Source of the DNA: an uncultured Gammaproteobacteria bacterium
Lineage (GTDB): Bacteria; Pseudomonadota; Gammaproteobacteria; Pseudomonadales; Azotimanducaceae
DNA: 35,408 nt
Direction of reading: 5' to 3'
NCBI GenBank assembly: GCA_913050215.1
Contig: CAJXBG010000034.1
Coordinates: 1 to 35,408, forward strand
Made by a program: the position numbers and the translations under genes. The notes under the pieces were generated by a model. It was not told the DNA's origin and did not search any database. It saw only the letters and a list, made by a program, of their open reading frames with translations. Position 1 is the first letter of the stretch, and the number at the start of each line of letters is the position of its first letter. This document shows positions 8,055 to 16,708 of this stretch, in pieces.

Positions 8055-8960
8055 TCAGCGCTCGACAGGGCGAGATATTGGCAAATTATTCAACACGATA
8101 CCGCCACACACCATTGCCAGCGCTATCAAGAACCCAAAAGACAACACATCATCAAAAATTAGCCAGCCAAAGAACACACCAAACAATGGCGTAAGCAGAC
8201 CAAATGAAGCCATTTCTCCTGCGGGATAAGTCGATAAAGCCCAAAACCAAATGAGGAAACCTATTGAAACAACAAATATGACCTGAAATGCAAAAATTAA
8301 TGAGATGGACAGTGTCATAACTCGGAAAGTTTCACCACTGACAAAGGCGACGCCCAACAACAAAATGCCCGAGACTGACAATTGATAAAGCAGTTGCATT
8401 TCAGGCGTACTATCCGCCAATCGACTTTTTCTCGCGACCAATACAATCAACGCCCACGCAATTGCCGCAAAAATGCACATTAGATCGCCCCTTATTGTCT
8501 CGGCACCCGCACCATCGTCAGCGCGCACCAGCAACATCACCACACCTGCGAGCGCCAATATCAGCCCTGCCGATTTCGTCCGAGTAAGACGTTCTCCTGG
8601 CAGCAAAAAATGCGCACCCAGCGCCACCCAAAATGGTTGGGTGTAAAACAACATCGACACCCGAGACACGGTGGTGTACTCAAGCGCACTGAATAGCAGA
8701 TAAAACTCAAGAGAAAAAAGCAGTCCGGAGAAAATACCCGGCAGCAGTGTGCCATCAGAGACACTCAATTTTTTTCGCATGATCAAGGCAACAGAGACGA
8801 CAATCAGAAATGCACAGGCAGACCGAAGCCCAACCTGAAAAACCGGCGCCATACCCGCGTTTACTAACTTAACAAGCGCCTGGTTCAGTCCGAGTAGCAC
8901 ACTGAACAAAATTAAAGCAGTAGCGCCTAGCGCATCAACTCGCAATTTCCTCAAAATCAT
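8055..8960 (-). CDS. EamA/DMT family transporter
   Basis: A membrane protein of about 301 residues with ten predicted hydrophobic segments arranged as two EamA repeats (first repeat about 10-135, second about 145-285). The start of the first repeat (ALILFSVLLGLNQALVKL) and the YTTVSRVSMLFYTQPFWVAL stretch are typical of drug/metabolite exporters in this superfamily. The frame can be extended to a TTG at 8984; the ATG at 8958-8960 is preceded by TGGAGG only 3 bases away, and a TTG 6 bases further in would have better spacing, so the exact start is uncertain. It lies convergent with the CMD gene (11 bases between stops) and divergent from the MATE gene. The substrate cannot be predicted. Confidence 0.88.
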   Translation of the reverse strand: MILRKLRVDALGATALILFSVLLGLNQALVKLVNAGMAPVFQVGLRSACAFLIVVSVALIMRKKLSVSDGTLLPGIFSGLLFSLEFYLLFSALEYTTVSRVSMLFYTQPFWVALGAHFLLPGERLTRTKSAGLILALAGVVMLLVRADDGAGAETIRGDLMCIFAAIAWALIVLVARKSRLADSTPEMQLLYQLSVSGILLLGVAFVSGETFRVMTLSISLIFAFQVIFVVSIGFLIWFWALSTYPAGEMASFGLLTPLFGVFFGWLIFDDVLSFGFLIALAMVCGGIVLNNLPISRPVER

Positions 8961-9115
8961 TGTCCTCCAGCATTTTTGGTGCAAACACCATTCATTGCAC
9001 CGATGATCAAACTATTCCTCTATACTCCACTGTCGGAACCCGGTGGGTCCCGCAGATGACGATAACAGGATTAATCTGTTCAAAAATCCAGTTTTAGAAA
9101 ACCCGCTATCTTGAT

Positions 9116-10510
9116 TTGCTAAAAGTAAATCAGAGGTTATCTCCTGAAGTGCATAAATCTACACTAAAAGAGCTGCTGACACTCGCCTATCCCATGGTGA
9201 TATCCCAGGGTGCTTTTGCTGTCATGATTTTTACCGACCGCTATTTCATGTCGATGGTCAGCCCATCACATATGGCGGCTTCTCTAGGTGGTGGTGTTGC
9301 TTCGTTCTTCTGCATGTCTTTATTCATTGGCGTGCTGTCCTACACAAATGCGTTGGTCGCGCAGTATTTTGGCAGGGACGAATGGGACAAGTGCTCTAAA
9401 GTTCTGACTCAGGGGCTGATTCTTACCTTAAGCTTCGTTCCTCTGTTACTCCTCATCGGTTATGTCGTCAGTAACTTGTTCGAGTTTATGGGCCATTCTC
9501 CGCAACAGGCCGCGCTTGAGAAACAGTATTTCCTGATACTTATCTGGGGTGCCAGCATTAGTCTGTGCAAAACCTGTATCGCTTCCTACTTCTCAGGGAT
9601 CGGAGAAACCCGCGTGGTCATGATTGCAGATACGATAGGAGTCGCTTTCAATATACCGCTTTCATATGCGCTAATTTTTGGTGCCTGGGGTTTCCCGGAG
9701 CTTGGCATTGCAGGGGCGGCATACGGCACAATTATTTCAACTCTTTTCAGTCTGCTGATCTTCGCGCACTTCTATCTTAAGCCTCAACATATGGAGTTTT
9801 TTCAGGTTCGTCGTTCATTTCGATTCGATCGCGGGATTATTAATCGTTTTGTCAGATTGGGCTTTCCTTCCGGCATTGAAATGTTCTTGAACGTCGCCGC
9901 ATTCAATCTGTTTTTGTTGATGTTCCAATCGTATGGCATTGCTGAAGCCGCATCCGCAGCAATCGTGTTCAACTGGGACATTATTTCATTCGTGCCGATG
10001 CTTGGTTTGAATGTTGCCATTATTAGTCTCATCGGTCGCTACCTTGGCGCAGGTGATACAGAACGCATGCGGGAGGTAATGAGCGCCGGATTTATGCTTG
10101 GAATAGGCTACTCCTTCCTATTGGCTATTGCCTTCTTTGTATGGAGAGAGCCCCTTGTGAGCGTTTTTCTTGATGACGCCGCACAGCACACCGAGATACT
10201 TACACTTTCCAAATTTATGATGATAGGTCTAGCGACCTACGTCATGGCAGATGCCCTGCTAATCATATCCGGCGGGGTGTTGAGAGGTGCGGGGGATACA
10301 AAATGGTTGATGTGGACAAGTGTTTTGATTCACTGGTTCATGTTGCTTGTTCAGTATTTTGTCATCAAGGTCTGGGACATGGGCTCCCGGGCATCCTGGA
10401 TCGTTTTCGTGTTTATGGTCTTGGCAACCGCCGTCATCTATATGATACGGCTGTACGGTGGCAAGTGGCGAACGGAGGAAGCACTTGCCAGAGTAATGGC
10501 TGAACAATAA
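9116..10510 (+). CDS. MATE family efflux transporter
   Basis: A 464-residue integral membrane protein with about twelve hydrophobic segments in the two-lobe MATE arrangement. The opening ELLTLAYPMVISQGAF and DRYFMSMVSP match the MATE N-lobe, and LGFPSGIEMFLNVAAFNLF then the VLRGAGDTKWLMW stretch match the C-lobe. These proteins export cationic drugs or metabolites using Na+ or H+ gradients. The frame begins at a TTG (9116) without a convincing ribosome-binding site; a GTG at 9149 has AGAGG 12 bases upstream and is an alternative. The gene ends 14 bases from the convergent aromatic amino acid permease. Confidence 0.92.
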   Translation: MLKVNQRLSPEVHKSTLKELLTLAYPMVISQGAFAVMIFTDRYFMSMVSPSHMAASLGGGVASFFCMSLFIGVLSYTNALVAQYFGRDEWDKCSKVLTQGLILTLSFVPLLLLIGYVVSNLFEFMGHSPQQAALEKQYFLILIWGASISLCKTCIASYFSGIGETRVVMIADTIGVAFNIPLSYALIFGAWGFPELGIAGAAYGTIISTLFSLLIFAHFYLKPQHMEFFQVRRSFRFDRGIINRFVRLGFPSGIEMFLNVAAFNLFLLMFQSYGIAEAASAAIVFNWDIISFVPMLGLNVAIISLIGRYLGAGDTERMREVMSAGFMLGIGYSFLLAIAFFVWREPLVSVFLDDAAQHTEILTLSKFMMIGLATYVMADALLIISGGVLRGAGDTKWLMWTSVLIHWFMLLVQYFVIKVWDMGSRASWIVFVFMVLATAVIYMIRLYGGKWRTEEALARVMAEQ

Positions 10511-10524
10511 AGATGAGACTCTCG

Positions 10525-11745
10525 CTAGAGAACCGGAAGCAGCTTCGCAGCGGCTAGCAGATAACAAACAACCAACAGTAGACCATATCCTATAACTAGA
10601 TAAATCAGGGCTGAACCACCCCATACCCGATACGCTGGACTACCGAATTGCACGCGACTCGCTCTGGCTGCCATCGCTGGAACGATAGTTCCCCACATAC
10701 AAGCGCACAATCCTGCGAGACCGATCGCATAAAGAAAACCGTTAGGAAAAAATAGACCGCCAATGGCCGGTGGAATAAAAGTGATCATTGCCGTTTTAAA
10801 ACGTCCGAATTTGTCATCTCCGAACTTAAACTTGTCCGCAATAAAGTCAAAAAGTCCCAGAGTGACGCCAAGAAACGAGGAAACAACAGCGAAGTTGGCA
10901 AACAAACCCAACAGACTACTCAGCTGACTGGCATCTGCAACGTTTTCAAGCGCCTGAACCATATCACCGACATTCCCACCCGCTGATTTGATCGCGACAA
11001 AATCTGCCCTTGGAATATTGCCAAGCGTTGCTACATGCCAAATTGTGTAAACCACTAATGAAATCAGGGAGCCAACCAGCAGACAAATTTGAATTCTCTG
11101 GGGATCCTGATGGTAAAGTTTTACCAGGCTCGGAACGCATCCATGGTAACCAAAAGCCGTGAGATAGGTCGGTATTGCCGCAAGCGTAAAGAATAAATAC
11201 TCAGGTTCCAGTTGAAAGAGTAATGAGGTTTCCACTGATAGTGTGAGCCCGCCCACGGACATCATAAAAGTCACTATCATGCCGCCGACAAAAACAGAGG
11301 TGAGTCGACCGACCAGCGCAGCGCTATACCAAACAAATGCGGCCAGCCCTGTGGCAAAAATCAGTCCAGCCAGCGTTCTTGGCAGCGCCACACCAGCGAC
11401 TTCTTCCAGCGTATGACTAACAATCGAACCGCCGCCACTAACATATGCGTAAGTCAGGATGTAAAGCACAAATAATAGTGTCAGGCTGTTCAGTGCATTC
11501 CAGCGAGGCCCCAGTAGTTTGCTGACGAACGTATCAAAACTCGCACCTGGTTCAAAATTTAGGTTCGCCTCCATGATCATCAGGCTTGAGTGATACATAA
11601 AAAACCAGGTCGTAAATAATAAAACCAAAGACCAGCTGAACCACATACCGGATGACACTATTGGCAGCGAAAACATGCCTGCACCAACCGCCGTTCCAGC
11701 CACAATAGCGATGCCACTTAACAATGATGGTGGGGACTTTTTCAC
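10525..11745 (-). CDS. Aromatic amino acid permease (HAAAP; Mtr/TnaB/TyrP-like)
   Basis: A 406-residue membrane protein with about eleven hydrophobic segments. The N-terminal GIAIVAGTAVGAGMFSLP is the signature of the hydroxy/aromatic amino acid permease family, and the region around TAFGYHGCVPSLVKLYHQD, PRADFVAIKSAGGNVGDM and SSFLGVTLGLFDFIAD is also family-typical. It should import tryptophan or tyrosine with a proton. The start is a GTG (11743-11745) followed by AAAAAG codons, with GGGAAAG a few bases upstream. The 5' leader contains a small inverted repeat at 11777-11792. No TyrR box (TGTAAA-N6-TTTACA) was seen. Which aromatic amino acid it carries is not clear from sequence. Confidence 0.9.
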   Translation of the reverse strand: MKKSPPSLLSGIAIVAGTAVGAGMFSLPIVSSGMWFSWSLVLLFTTWFFMYHSSLMIMEANLNFEPGASFDTFVSKLLGPRWNALNSLTLLFVLYILTYAYVSGGGSIVSHTLEEVAGVALPRTLAGLIFATGLAAFVWYSAALVGRLTSVFVGGMIVTFMMSVGGLTLSVETSLLFQLEPEYLFFTLAAIPTYLTAFGYHGCVPSLVKLYHQDPQRIQICLLVGSLISLVVYTIWHVATLGNIPRADFVAIKSAGGNVGDMVQALENVADASQLSSLLGLFANFAVVSSFLGVTLGLFDFIADKFKFGDDKFGRFKTAMITFIPPAIGGLFFPNGFLYAIGLAGLCACMWGTIVPAMAARASRVQFGSPAYRVWGGSALIYLVIGYGLLLVVCYLLAAAKLLPVL

Positions 11746-11776
11746 AGACTTTCCCAGTTAGATTGTTACGTTTCTG

Positions 11777-11792
11777 ATCGAGCAAACTCGAT
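11777..11792. promoter_or_regulatory. Inverted repeat in the leader of the aromatic amino acid permease
   Basis: ATCGAG (11777-11782), loop CAAA, CTCGAT (11787-11792). It lies 32 bases upstream of the GTG start on the minus strand and could be an operator or a leader hairpin. Only 6 bp per arm, so chance is possible. Confidence 0.25.
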
Positions 11793-11922
11793 GTTTGCCC
11801 CATACTAACTCATTGTTTTCAAATAAGGGGATTTAACCCGAATTCGACCGTGGCCCAGTTGTTGCCGTTCAGCCCTGAATACTGCTAGGCTCACAACAAG
11901 ACAATTTCAAAGGTACACAAAC

Positions 11923-12357
11923 ATGGCAGACTATATTCCCCCTTCCCTTGGCTGGGTCAAAAAGCAGGTTGAACTCTATGAAAGCAGTGGTGGGACAAAA
12001 GGCACAACGCTGCTCGAAACTGGCATGCCCTGCATCATTGTGACTCACATAGGCAACCAAACCGGCGGCATTAGGAAGATTCCCCTGATGCGGGTAAAGG
12101 TTGAAGAAAGTTATGTGTTGGTAGGCTCAATGGGTGGCCAACCTAAAAACCCGGTTTGGGTTTATAACCTGCGGGCTAATCCTGAAGTCGAGATTCGGGA
12201 CGAAACGGAAGTGACAAATATGCGGGTGAGAGAAGTCACTGAAGATTCCGAACGAGACGCCCTGTGGAAGGCCAGTGCTGAAGCTTACCCTCCGTATATC
12301 GACTATCAGGCAAAAACAAGCCGAAAAATTCCAGTGTTTTTAGCAGAGCCCGTATAG
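11923..12357 (+). CDS. Ddn-like nitroreductase family deazaflavin-dependent oxidoreductase
   Basis: A 144-residue protein whose core matches the F420-dependent Ddn/FDOR split-barrel family: PCIIVTHIGNQTGGIRKIP corresponds to the L-x-TxGRKSGxxRxxPL cofactor phosphate-binding stretch, MRVKVEESYVLVGSMGGQPK to the Y(V)LVAS-x-GG-xxxP strand-turn, and PVWVYNLRANPEVEIRD to the PxWxxNLxANPxVxVxx motif. Family members use reduced F420 (some other FDORs use flavins, heme or fatty acids) to reduce nitro compounds, quinones or enones in actinobacteria. ATG at 11923 follows AAAGGT at a suitable distance. F420 biosynthesis is patchy in Proteobacteria, and no F420 gene is in this window, so the cofactor is inferred from family only. 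Convergent with the SRPBCC gene across a hairpin. Confidence 0.85.
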   Translation: MADYIPPSLGWVKKQVELYESSGGTKGTTLLETGMPCIIVTHIGNQTGGIRKIPLMRVKVEESYVLVGSMGGQPKNPVWVYNLRANPEVEIRDETEVTNMRVREVTEDSERDALWKASAEAYPPYIDYQAKTSRKIPVFLAEPV

Positions 12358-12364
12358 ACCAAGC

Positions 12365-12396
12365 CGGGTGGTGTTGCTTACTAGATTCACCACCCG
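12365..12396. terminator. GC-rich hairpin between convergent genes
   Basis: CGGGTGGTG (12365-12373) and CACCACCCG (12388-12396) form a perfect 9-bp stem with a 14-base loop. It sits between the stops of the Ddn-like gene and the convergent SRPBCC gene. Neither strand shows a good T tract after the stem, so an intrinsic terminator is possible but not certain. Confidence 0.5.
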
Positions 12397-12411
12397 CACA
12401 ACTGAAAAAGA

Positions 12412-12801
12412 TCAGCTAATATTTTCCAGAATACTGGCGATCTGAACCAGCGCACCCATTTTACTTTGCTTAATAAACGGCTCATTAACTTCTGGGATAA
12501 CGGTGGTTTCCCACACAAGTTCACATCCCTTTGCGTTGGGTCTAACTTCTATTGACGCAAGATGTGATTCCAAGGGCACTGGAGAGTCGAAGCAGGAATA
12601 TGACATAGTCCGCGATTCTGCATTTCTATCCAGTATTCGTTCCTTGATTTTTCCTGCGCCAGGCAGAAAAAGCGTGCGTACTTCTCCATCATAAACGCAA
12701 TCCTTAACGCCAGGCACCCAGTCAACACGATCCGGCGTGCCGACTATCGCCCAGAGTTGATCTGCGTCACATTCGAATTGTTCTGTAATGAGAATTGTCA
12801 T
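12412..12801 (-). CDS. SRPBCC (START/Bet v 1-like) family protein
   Basis: A 129-residue protein with the polyketide cyclase/SRPBCC pattern: an N-terminal strand (ILITEQFECDADQLWAIVGT), the short helices followed by DWVPGVKDCVYDG, a central beta-sheet including IKERILDRNAESRTMSYSC, then ELVWETTVIPEV, and a C-terminal amphipathic helix (IKQSKMGALVQIASILENI). The fold binds a hydrophobic ligand in a long cavity; small bacterial members act as cyclases, lipid carriers or are of unknown role. The ATG at 12799-12801 is preceded by AAGGTG. Nothing identifies the ligand. It is divergent from the metallo-hydrolase gene that follows. Confidence 0.82.
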   Translation of the reverse strand: MTILITEQFECDADQLWAIVGTPDRVDWVPGVKDCVYDGEVRTLFLPGAGKIKERILDRNAESRTMSYSCFDSPVPLESHLASIEVRPNAKGCELVWETTVIPEVNEPFIKQSKMGALVQIASILENIS

Positions 12802-12973
12802 AAGTACACCTTGCCGCTTTTTCGATTACCAAAGATCTGCATTATTCCATAAATGCGCGAGTGCTGCTTACACATGTCCTCACAGCCGCTCCCACTCAAG
12901 CCGCCGAAACTGTTATCATGCCGGATCGCATAAATACCCTGTTTGACAACTGAACCCATGAAGAGAATAAGTA

Positions 12974-14029
12974 ATGGTTAACGATCTATCCAGAAGAGGA
13001 TACGAAGCACTAAACTATCAATTTGCCGATCAGATTCCGGCACCGGGAGAATTTACCGAGATTGCAGATGGCGTACTCTGGGTGCGAATGCCAATGCCTG
13101 GACGTCTGAATCACATTAACGTGTGGCTGCTTCGCGACAACGATGGCTGGACGATTGTAGATACGGGCCTCAATCGCAAAGATGTGCAGAATCACTGGCA
13201 ACACATTTTCGATAATCATCTTGATGGCATGCCAATCACCCGGGTAATCGCCACCCACCTACACGGCGACCACACAGGGAATGCTGGCTGGATTACGCGA
13301 AAATGGGATTGTGAACTGTGGATGAGTCGCAGCGATTTCTATATGTGTAAGGCGATGGCAGCCGACGGCCCCTCTGACGTGCCTGAAGATGCCATCCGTT
13401 TTTATCGAAGGGCTGGTTTTGACGAAGCAAGGCTAGATAGATACCGCGAAAGATTTGGCCAGTTCGGTGCAAACATTAGTCAATTACCTGCTGGTTATCG
13501 TCGCATTGAAGACGGTCAGTATATCGGAATCGGCGGTCGCGAGTGGCGAGCGGTCATAGGTCGTGGACACTCTCCTGAACATGTCTGCCTCTACTGTCCC
13601 GAACTAAAATTGATTATCGCGGGAGATCAAATACTCCCCACGATTACACCTAACGTAAGTGTCAATCCTGCAGAGCCCATGGCGAACCCTCTACGAGATT
13701 GGTTGACCTCGTGCGATAGCTTGCGTCAACAGCTCCCACCGAACCTGTTGGTATTACCCTCCCACGAAAATCTCTTTAAAGGGCTCCATGAGAGACTAAC
13801 GGCGCTGGTAGACTGGCATGAGGTGGCTCTCGAAAAGCTATACGACCTTTGTGAAACACCTAAACGAGCAGTCGATGTGTTTCCTGCGATTTTCAAAAGT
13901 GAAATTACCGATATGAGCTTCTTCCCTGCAACGGGTGAGTCGATTGCTCATTTACATTGCGCACTAGACAGAAGGATGCTTACCGTCGAGGAAGATGAAA
14001 ACGGCGTCGCATGGTGGACTCAGGCGTAG
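12974..14029 (+). CDS. MBL-fold metallo-hydrolase
   Basis: A 351-residue protein with a metallo-beta-lactamase domain. THLHGDH gives His95, His97, Asp99 and His100, GRGHSPEH gives His199, AGDQIL gives Asp218, and LPSHENLF provides the last His, so the whole dinuclear metal set is present. The C-terminal about 90 residues (from LTALVDWHEVAL) form the helical winged-helix-like tail seen in LACTB2-like hydrolases. No signal peptide, so it is probably cytoplasmic. Likely reaction: hydrolysis of a thioester, ester or lactone; a CoA-thioesterase role would fit the surrounding metabolism but is only inference. ATG at 12974 has AAGAGAATAAGTA before it. Convergent with the MFS gene. Confidence 0.88.
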   Translation: MVNDLSRRGYEALNYQFADQIPAPGEFTEIADGVLWVRMPMPGRLNHINVWLLRDNDGWTIVDTGLNRKDVQNHWQHIFDNHLDGMPITRVIATHLHGDHTGNAGWITRKWDCELWMSRSDFYMCKAMAADGPSDVPEDAIRFYRRAGFDEARLDRYRERFGQFGANISQLPAGYRRIEDGQYIGIGGREWRAVIGRGHSPEHVCLYCPELKLIIAGDQILPTITPNVSVNPAEPMANPLRDWLTSCDSLRQQLPPNLLVLPSHENLFKGLHERLTALVDWHEVALEKLYDLCETPKRAVDVFPAIFKSEITDMSFFPATGESIAHLHCALDRRMLTVEEDENGVAWWTQA

Positions 14030-14063
14030 ATTTTGCTTTCTTATTGATGATCTCGGGCAATGA

Positions 14064-15341
14064 CTACCCAGCAAGTGGTTCCTTGTGCTCTCTGTCCATA
14101 GAAACGCGCACCGTGCTGTCAATTGTCCTGAGTGTTCGGCTTAGCCCAACAAACGCCACCGTGATAATCATAAGCGCCACACAAGCACCAAGAATAGCAT
14201 TCGCTGCACCGATATGATCGGCAGCAACCGCCATGGGGAACACCCCCAGCGGGGTCAACCCAAACGACATCATCATAAAGCTGCTCATACGGCCCCTGAC
14301 ACTGTCATCGACCAATATCTGGATCGTCGCGTTGTTCACTGTCTGGAAAGCACTGGCACACAGATTCGCCAGAACCAGTGGCAGAAGCGCGAGGTAAAAA
14401 ACACTGGTCTGAGTAAACACAGCCAGAAAAAGGGCAAACCCTATCACCGTCACAACCATCAGTCGGAGTCGTTCTGAACGATCTCCTCGCCGGGCGATCC
14501 AGATAGAACCCAGCACGCCACCGACTCCCCCTGCGCCCATGAGAATACCCAGGCCACTTTCTCCGACCTGCCAGGTCTGTTCAACCAGCATCACTAATAA
14601 ATTCTGAAACGGCATCGCCAGAAACATCGGCACCAAACCAAACATCAAACATACCAATACAGGCTTGTTAAGACTGACATACTGGAACCCGTAGATAATA
14701 TCCGCGAGCAGCGGCTTTTTACCGCCATCGGGTTGGACCGCCTTGTTGCGTTTGACAAAAAACATACAAAACACCGCAGACGCATAGAGTATGGTCGAGA
14801 CAACATAAGCGGCAATAACAGAAAATTCTGAAATGATAACGCCCATCATCGCTGGGCCAACCACTCGGCTTAAGTTCATCGCGCCACCGGAAACAGCCAT
14901 GGCGCTCTGAATACGATCTGGCCCCACCACATTCACGGTAATCGCCATACGGGCGGGCATAATAAATGGAAAAGCGCAGCCAGCAACAAATGCAGTACAA
15001 AGCAGATGCCAAAACTCCAACTGCCCCAGCAACAACATGGTCAAAATAAATATTTCGTTACAAGTAATCAGACATTGACCGACAATGATCAGCTGCCTTC
15101 GCTCCACTCGATCCGTAACAGCACCACCTATCATGGATGCAAATATCATCGGTAAAGCAACCACCAAATTAATATAAGCCAGCGACTGCGCCAAACCCGT
15201 CAGGTCCCACGCCAGAATAGTTCGCGTTAGCATTTGCCCCTGCATCGCGAAAAAAAATGCCACATTACCGACAAACAGCCATCGAAACTGGGGAATGGAT
15301 AGCACATCAAATCCACTCGGTTTTCGGCCAGCTGCTTTCAT
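14064..15341 (-). CDS. MFS transporter (EntS/MFS_3-like)
   Basis: A 425-residue membrane protein with about twelve hydrophobic segments. The N-terminal sequence (SIPQFRWLFVGNVAFFFAMQ), the loop GGAVTDRVERRQLIIVGQ (the MFS D-R-x-x-R-R motif A) and the second-half loop WIARRGDRSERLRLM are typical of the enterobactin-exporter-like MFS_3 group. These are usually exporters of siderophores, drugs or metabolites. The ATG is at 15339-15341. The upstream 338-bp region is shared with the divergent crotonase gene; TATACT at about 15444 on the minus strand is a possible -10 box, but with a poor -35. Substrate unknown. Confidence 0.9.
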   Translation of the reverse strand: MKAAGRKPSGFDVLSIPQFRWLFVGNVAFFFAMQGQMLTRTILAWDLTGLAQSLAYINLVVALPMIFASMIGGAVTDRVERRQLIIVGQCLITCNEIFILTMLLLGQLEFWHLLCTAFVAGCAFPFIMPARMAITVNVVGPDRIQSAMAVSGGAMNLSRVVGPAMMGVIISEFSVIAAYVVSTILYASAVFCMFFVKRNKAVQPDGGKKPLLADIIYGFQYVSLNKPVLVCLMFGLVPMFLAMPFQNLLVMLVEQTWQVGESGLGILMGAGGVGGVLGSIWIARRGDRSERLRLMVVTVIGFALFLAVFTQTSVFYLALLPLVLANLCASAFQTVNNATIQILVDDSVRGRMSSFMMMSFGLTPLGVFPMAVAADHIGAANAILGACVALMIITVAFVGLSRTLRTIDSTVRVSMDREHKEPLAG

Positions 15342-15679
15342 TTCAGAGGACTTGATGATCGTGTTTCCTTGGGAAAACCGGTTGCACTAACCTGCTGGAG
15401 CCAAACAGATTGAAAGGCACACGTTAGAAAGGAGAAAACACCAGTATAACCCAAAATAGCGATTAATTTTCTTCGTCACTTCTAAGGCTTTTGGTTCTTG
15501 GCGTTCTGCTGAAGAACGTGCATCCAAGAGCAAGCACCAGGGAAATTAATGCCTAGCAAGCCCCCCGCAGTAACCTAACTTATGCTCAGCTTTCCTATTT
15601 TCAGCAAATATCATCGATTTGTGGACGGGAACTAACTAGTTTATTGTCATCTAGCGGATACGAAGAGTAACGAAAACAC
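15342..15679. other. Divergent intergenic region, 338 bp
   Basis: No gene was recognised here. It separates the divergent MFS and crotonase genes. It contains a structured element: CGTTCT (15502-15507), loop GCTGA, AGAACG (15513-15518), flanked by CTTGG (15497-15501) and CCAAG (15524-15528) with a 5-base bulge, so an 11-bp imperfect stem is possible. A weak plus-strand promoter candidate is TTGTGG (15619-15624) and TATTGT (15642-15647) with a 17-base spacer, giving a leader of about 25 bases for the crotonase. Confidence 0.4.
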
Positions 15680-16708
15680 ATGGCAAGCCCATTGACTAGC
15701 GAAGCGCTTATGCATTCCCTGCTTGATTTCGCAGACCTGCAGGCCCTCGCAATCGCGCAACTAGCCGATATCGATAACGATCAGTACTTGCTGATCAATC
15801 TTGATGGCCCCTGTCCTGCTGGGACTGAACTGAAAAAGGTCGGTCATTGGCTGACAAGACAGACAAAAGTCGTTGTAGGGTTCTCAACTCATCAGACTAA
15901 CGGTTTAGGCGTATTTGTCGATGTGATCGCCTCCAACCCGGCCGAACTGAATCGAATCCTAAGTCAAATTAGCGCCAACCCTGTTAGCGCAACCGTACTG
16001 GTTCAGGTGTTGAGAACCACCAAAAACATGCCTGTTCAGGACGCTTTGACCGTCGAATCTCTGGCCTTCTCGACACTTCAATCCGGAACTGAGTTTGCAT
16101 CTTGGCTGCAGCAATACCGCAAAGAACATCCAGAACAGACCAGCGGCAATCCGTTAGATGAGTCACCGGCCGTATTGCTCTCGCGAGACCATGATGATCT
16201 GAAGATAGTCCTGAACCGGCCAGACAATCAAAACGCGTTCTCTGCTGAAATGCGAGATGCGCTCTTTGAGGCATTCCAACTTGTAGCGCTAGATAAAACG
16301 ATCTCACGCGCTCAGGTCAGTGCCCTCGGGCCCTGCTTCTGTACCGGGGGTGACTTGAAAGAATTTGGTCAATATAACAATGCCGCAGAGGCGCACCTGA
16401 TACGAACGATACGATTACCAAGCCGATTGATTGCCGATGCACCTGATAAATTTGAGTTCCACCTGCATCGTGCATGCGTTGGTTCGGGCATAGAAATCCC
16501 TGCCTTCGCAAACAGCGTTTCCGCAACCAGTAAAACTTATTTCCAGCTTCCCGAGATATCAATGGGACTCATTCCCGGTGCTGGCGGCTGTATCAGTATT
16601 CCGAGACGTATTGGCAGTCAACGAACCGCGTATCTCGCCCTGTCAGGAAAAAGAATCAACGCTAGCACAGCGCTTGAATGGGGCTTAATCGACTCGATTG
16701 TAGATTAG
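15680..16708 (+). CDS. Enoyl-CoA hydratase/isomerase (crotonase) with N-terminal extension
   Basis: A 342-residue protein. Residues about 160-342 are a crotonase domain: LKIVLNRPDNQNAFSAEMRD opens it, FCTGGDLKEFG and ACVGSGIEIPAFA provide the two oxyanion-hole segments, and LPEISMGLIPGAGG contains the glutamate usually used in catalysis and the conserved GxxPGAGG turn. Residues 1-155 form an extension (LLINLDGPCPAGTELKKVG and VFVDVIASNPAELNRILSQI) that is not part of standard crotonases but, from memory, resembles a related actinobacterial group. The protein ends at GLIDSIVD, so the usual C-terminal helical trimerisation region is missing. It overlaps the convergent amidohydrolase gene by 24 bases. 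It probably hydrates or isomerises an enoyl-CoA made by the neighbouring ligase pathway. Confidence 0.85.
   Translation: MASPLTSEALMHSLLDFADLQALAIAQLADIDNDQYLLINLDGPCPAGTELKKVGHWLTRQTKVVVGFSTHQTNGLGVFVDVIASNPAELNRILSQISANPVSATVLVQVLRTTKNMPVQDALTVESLAFSTLQSGTEFASWLQQYRKEHPEQTSGNPLDESPAVLLSRDHDDLKIVLNRPDNQNAFSAEMRDALFEAFQLVALDKTISRAQVSALGPCFCTGGDLKEFGQYNNAAEAHLIRTIRLPSRLIADAPDKFEFHLHRACVGSGIEIPAFANSVSATSKTYFQLPEISMGLIPGAGGCISIPRRIGSQRTAYLALSGKRINASTALEWGLIDSIVD

Noticed and set aside
8995-9026. TTGCAC and TATACT as a promoter for the MATE gene.
   Set aside because: The spacer is 20 bases, too long for a normal sigma70 promoter.
9064-9080. AACAG...CTGTT inverted repeat with ATTAAT between, upstream of the MATE gene.
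   Set aside because: Arms are only 5 bp and slightly asymmetrical; not enough to claim an operator.
12943-12971. Perfect -35 box TTGACA with AATAAG 17 bases downstream, before the MBL-fold gene.
   Set aside because: The -10 match is poor and the transcription start would fall at or inside the start codon (12974), so it is unlikely to be the gene's promoter.
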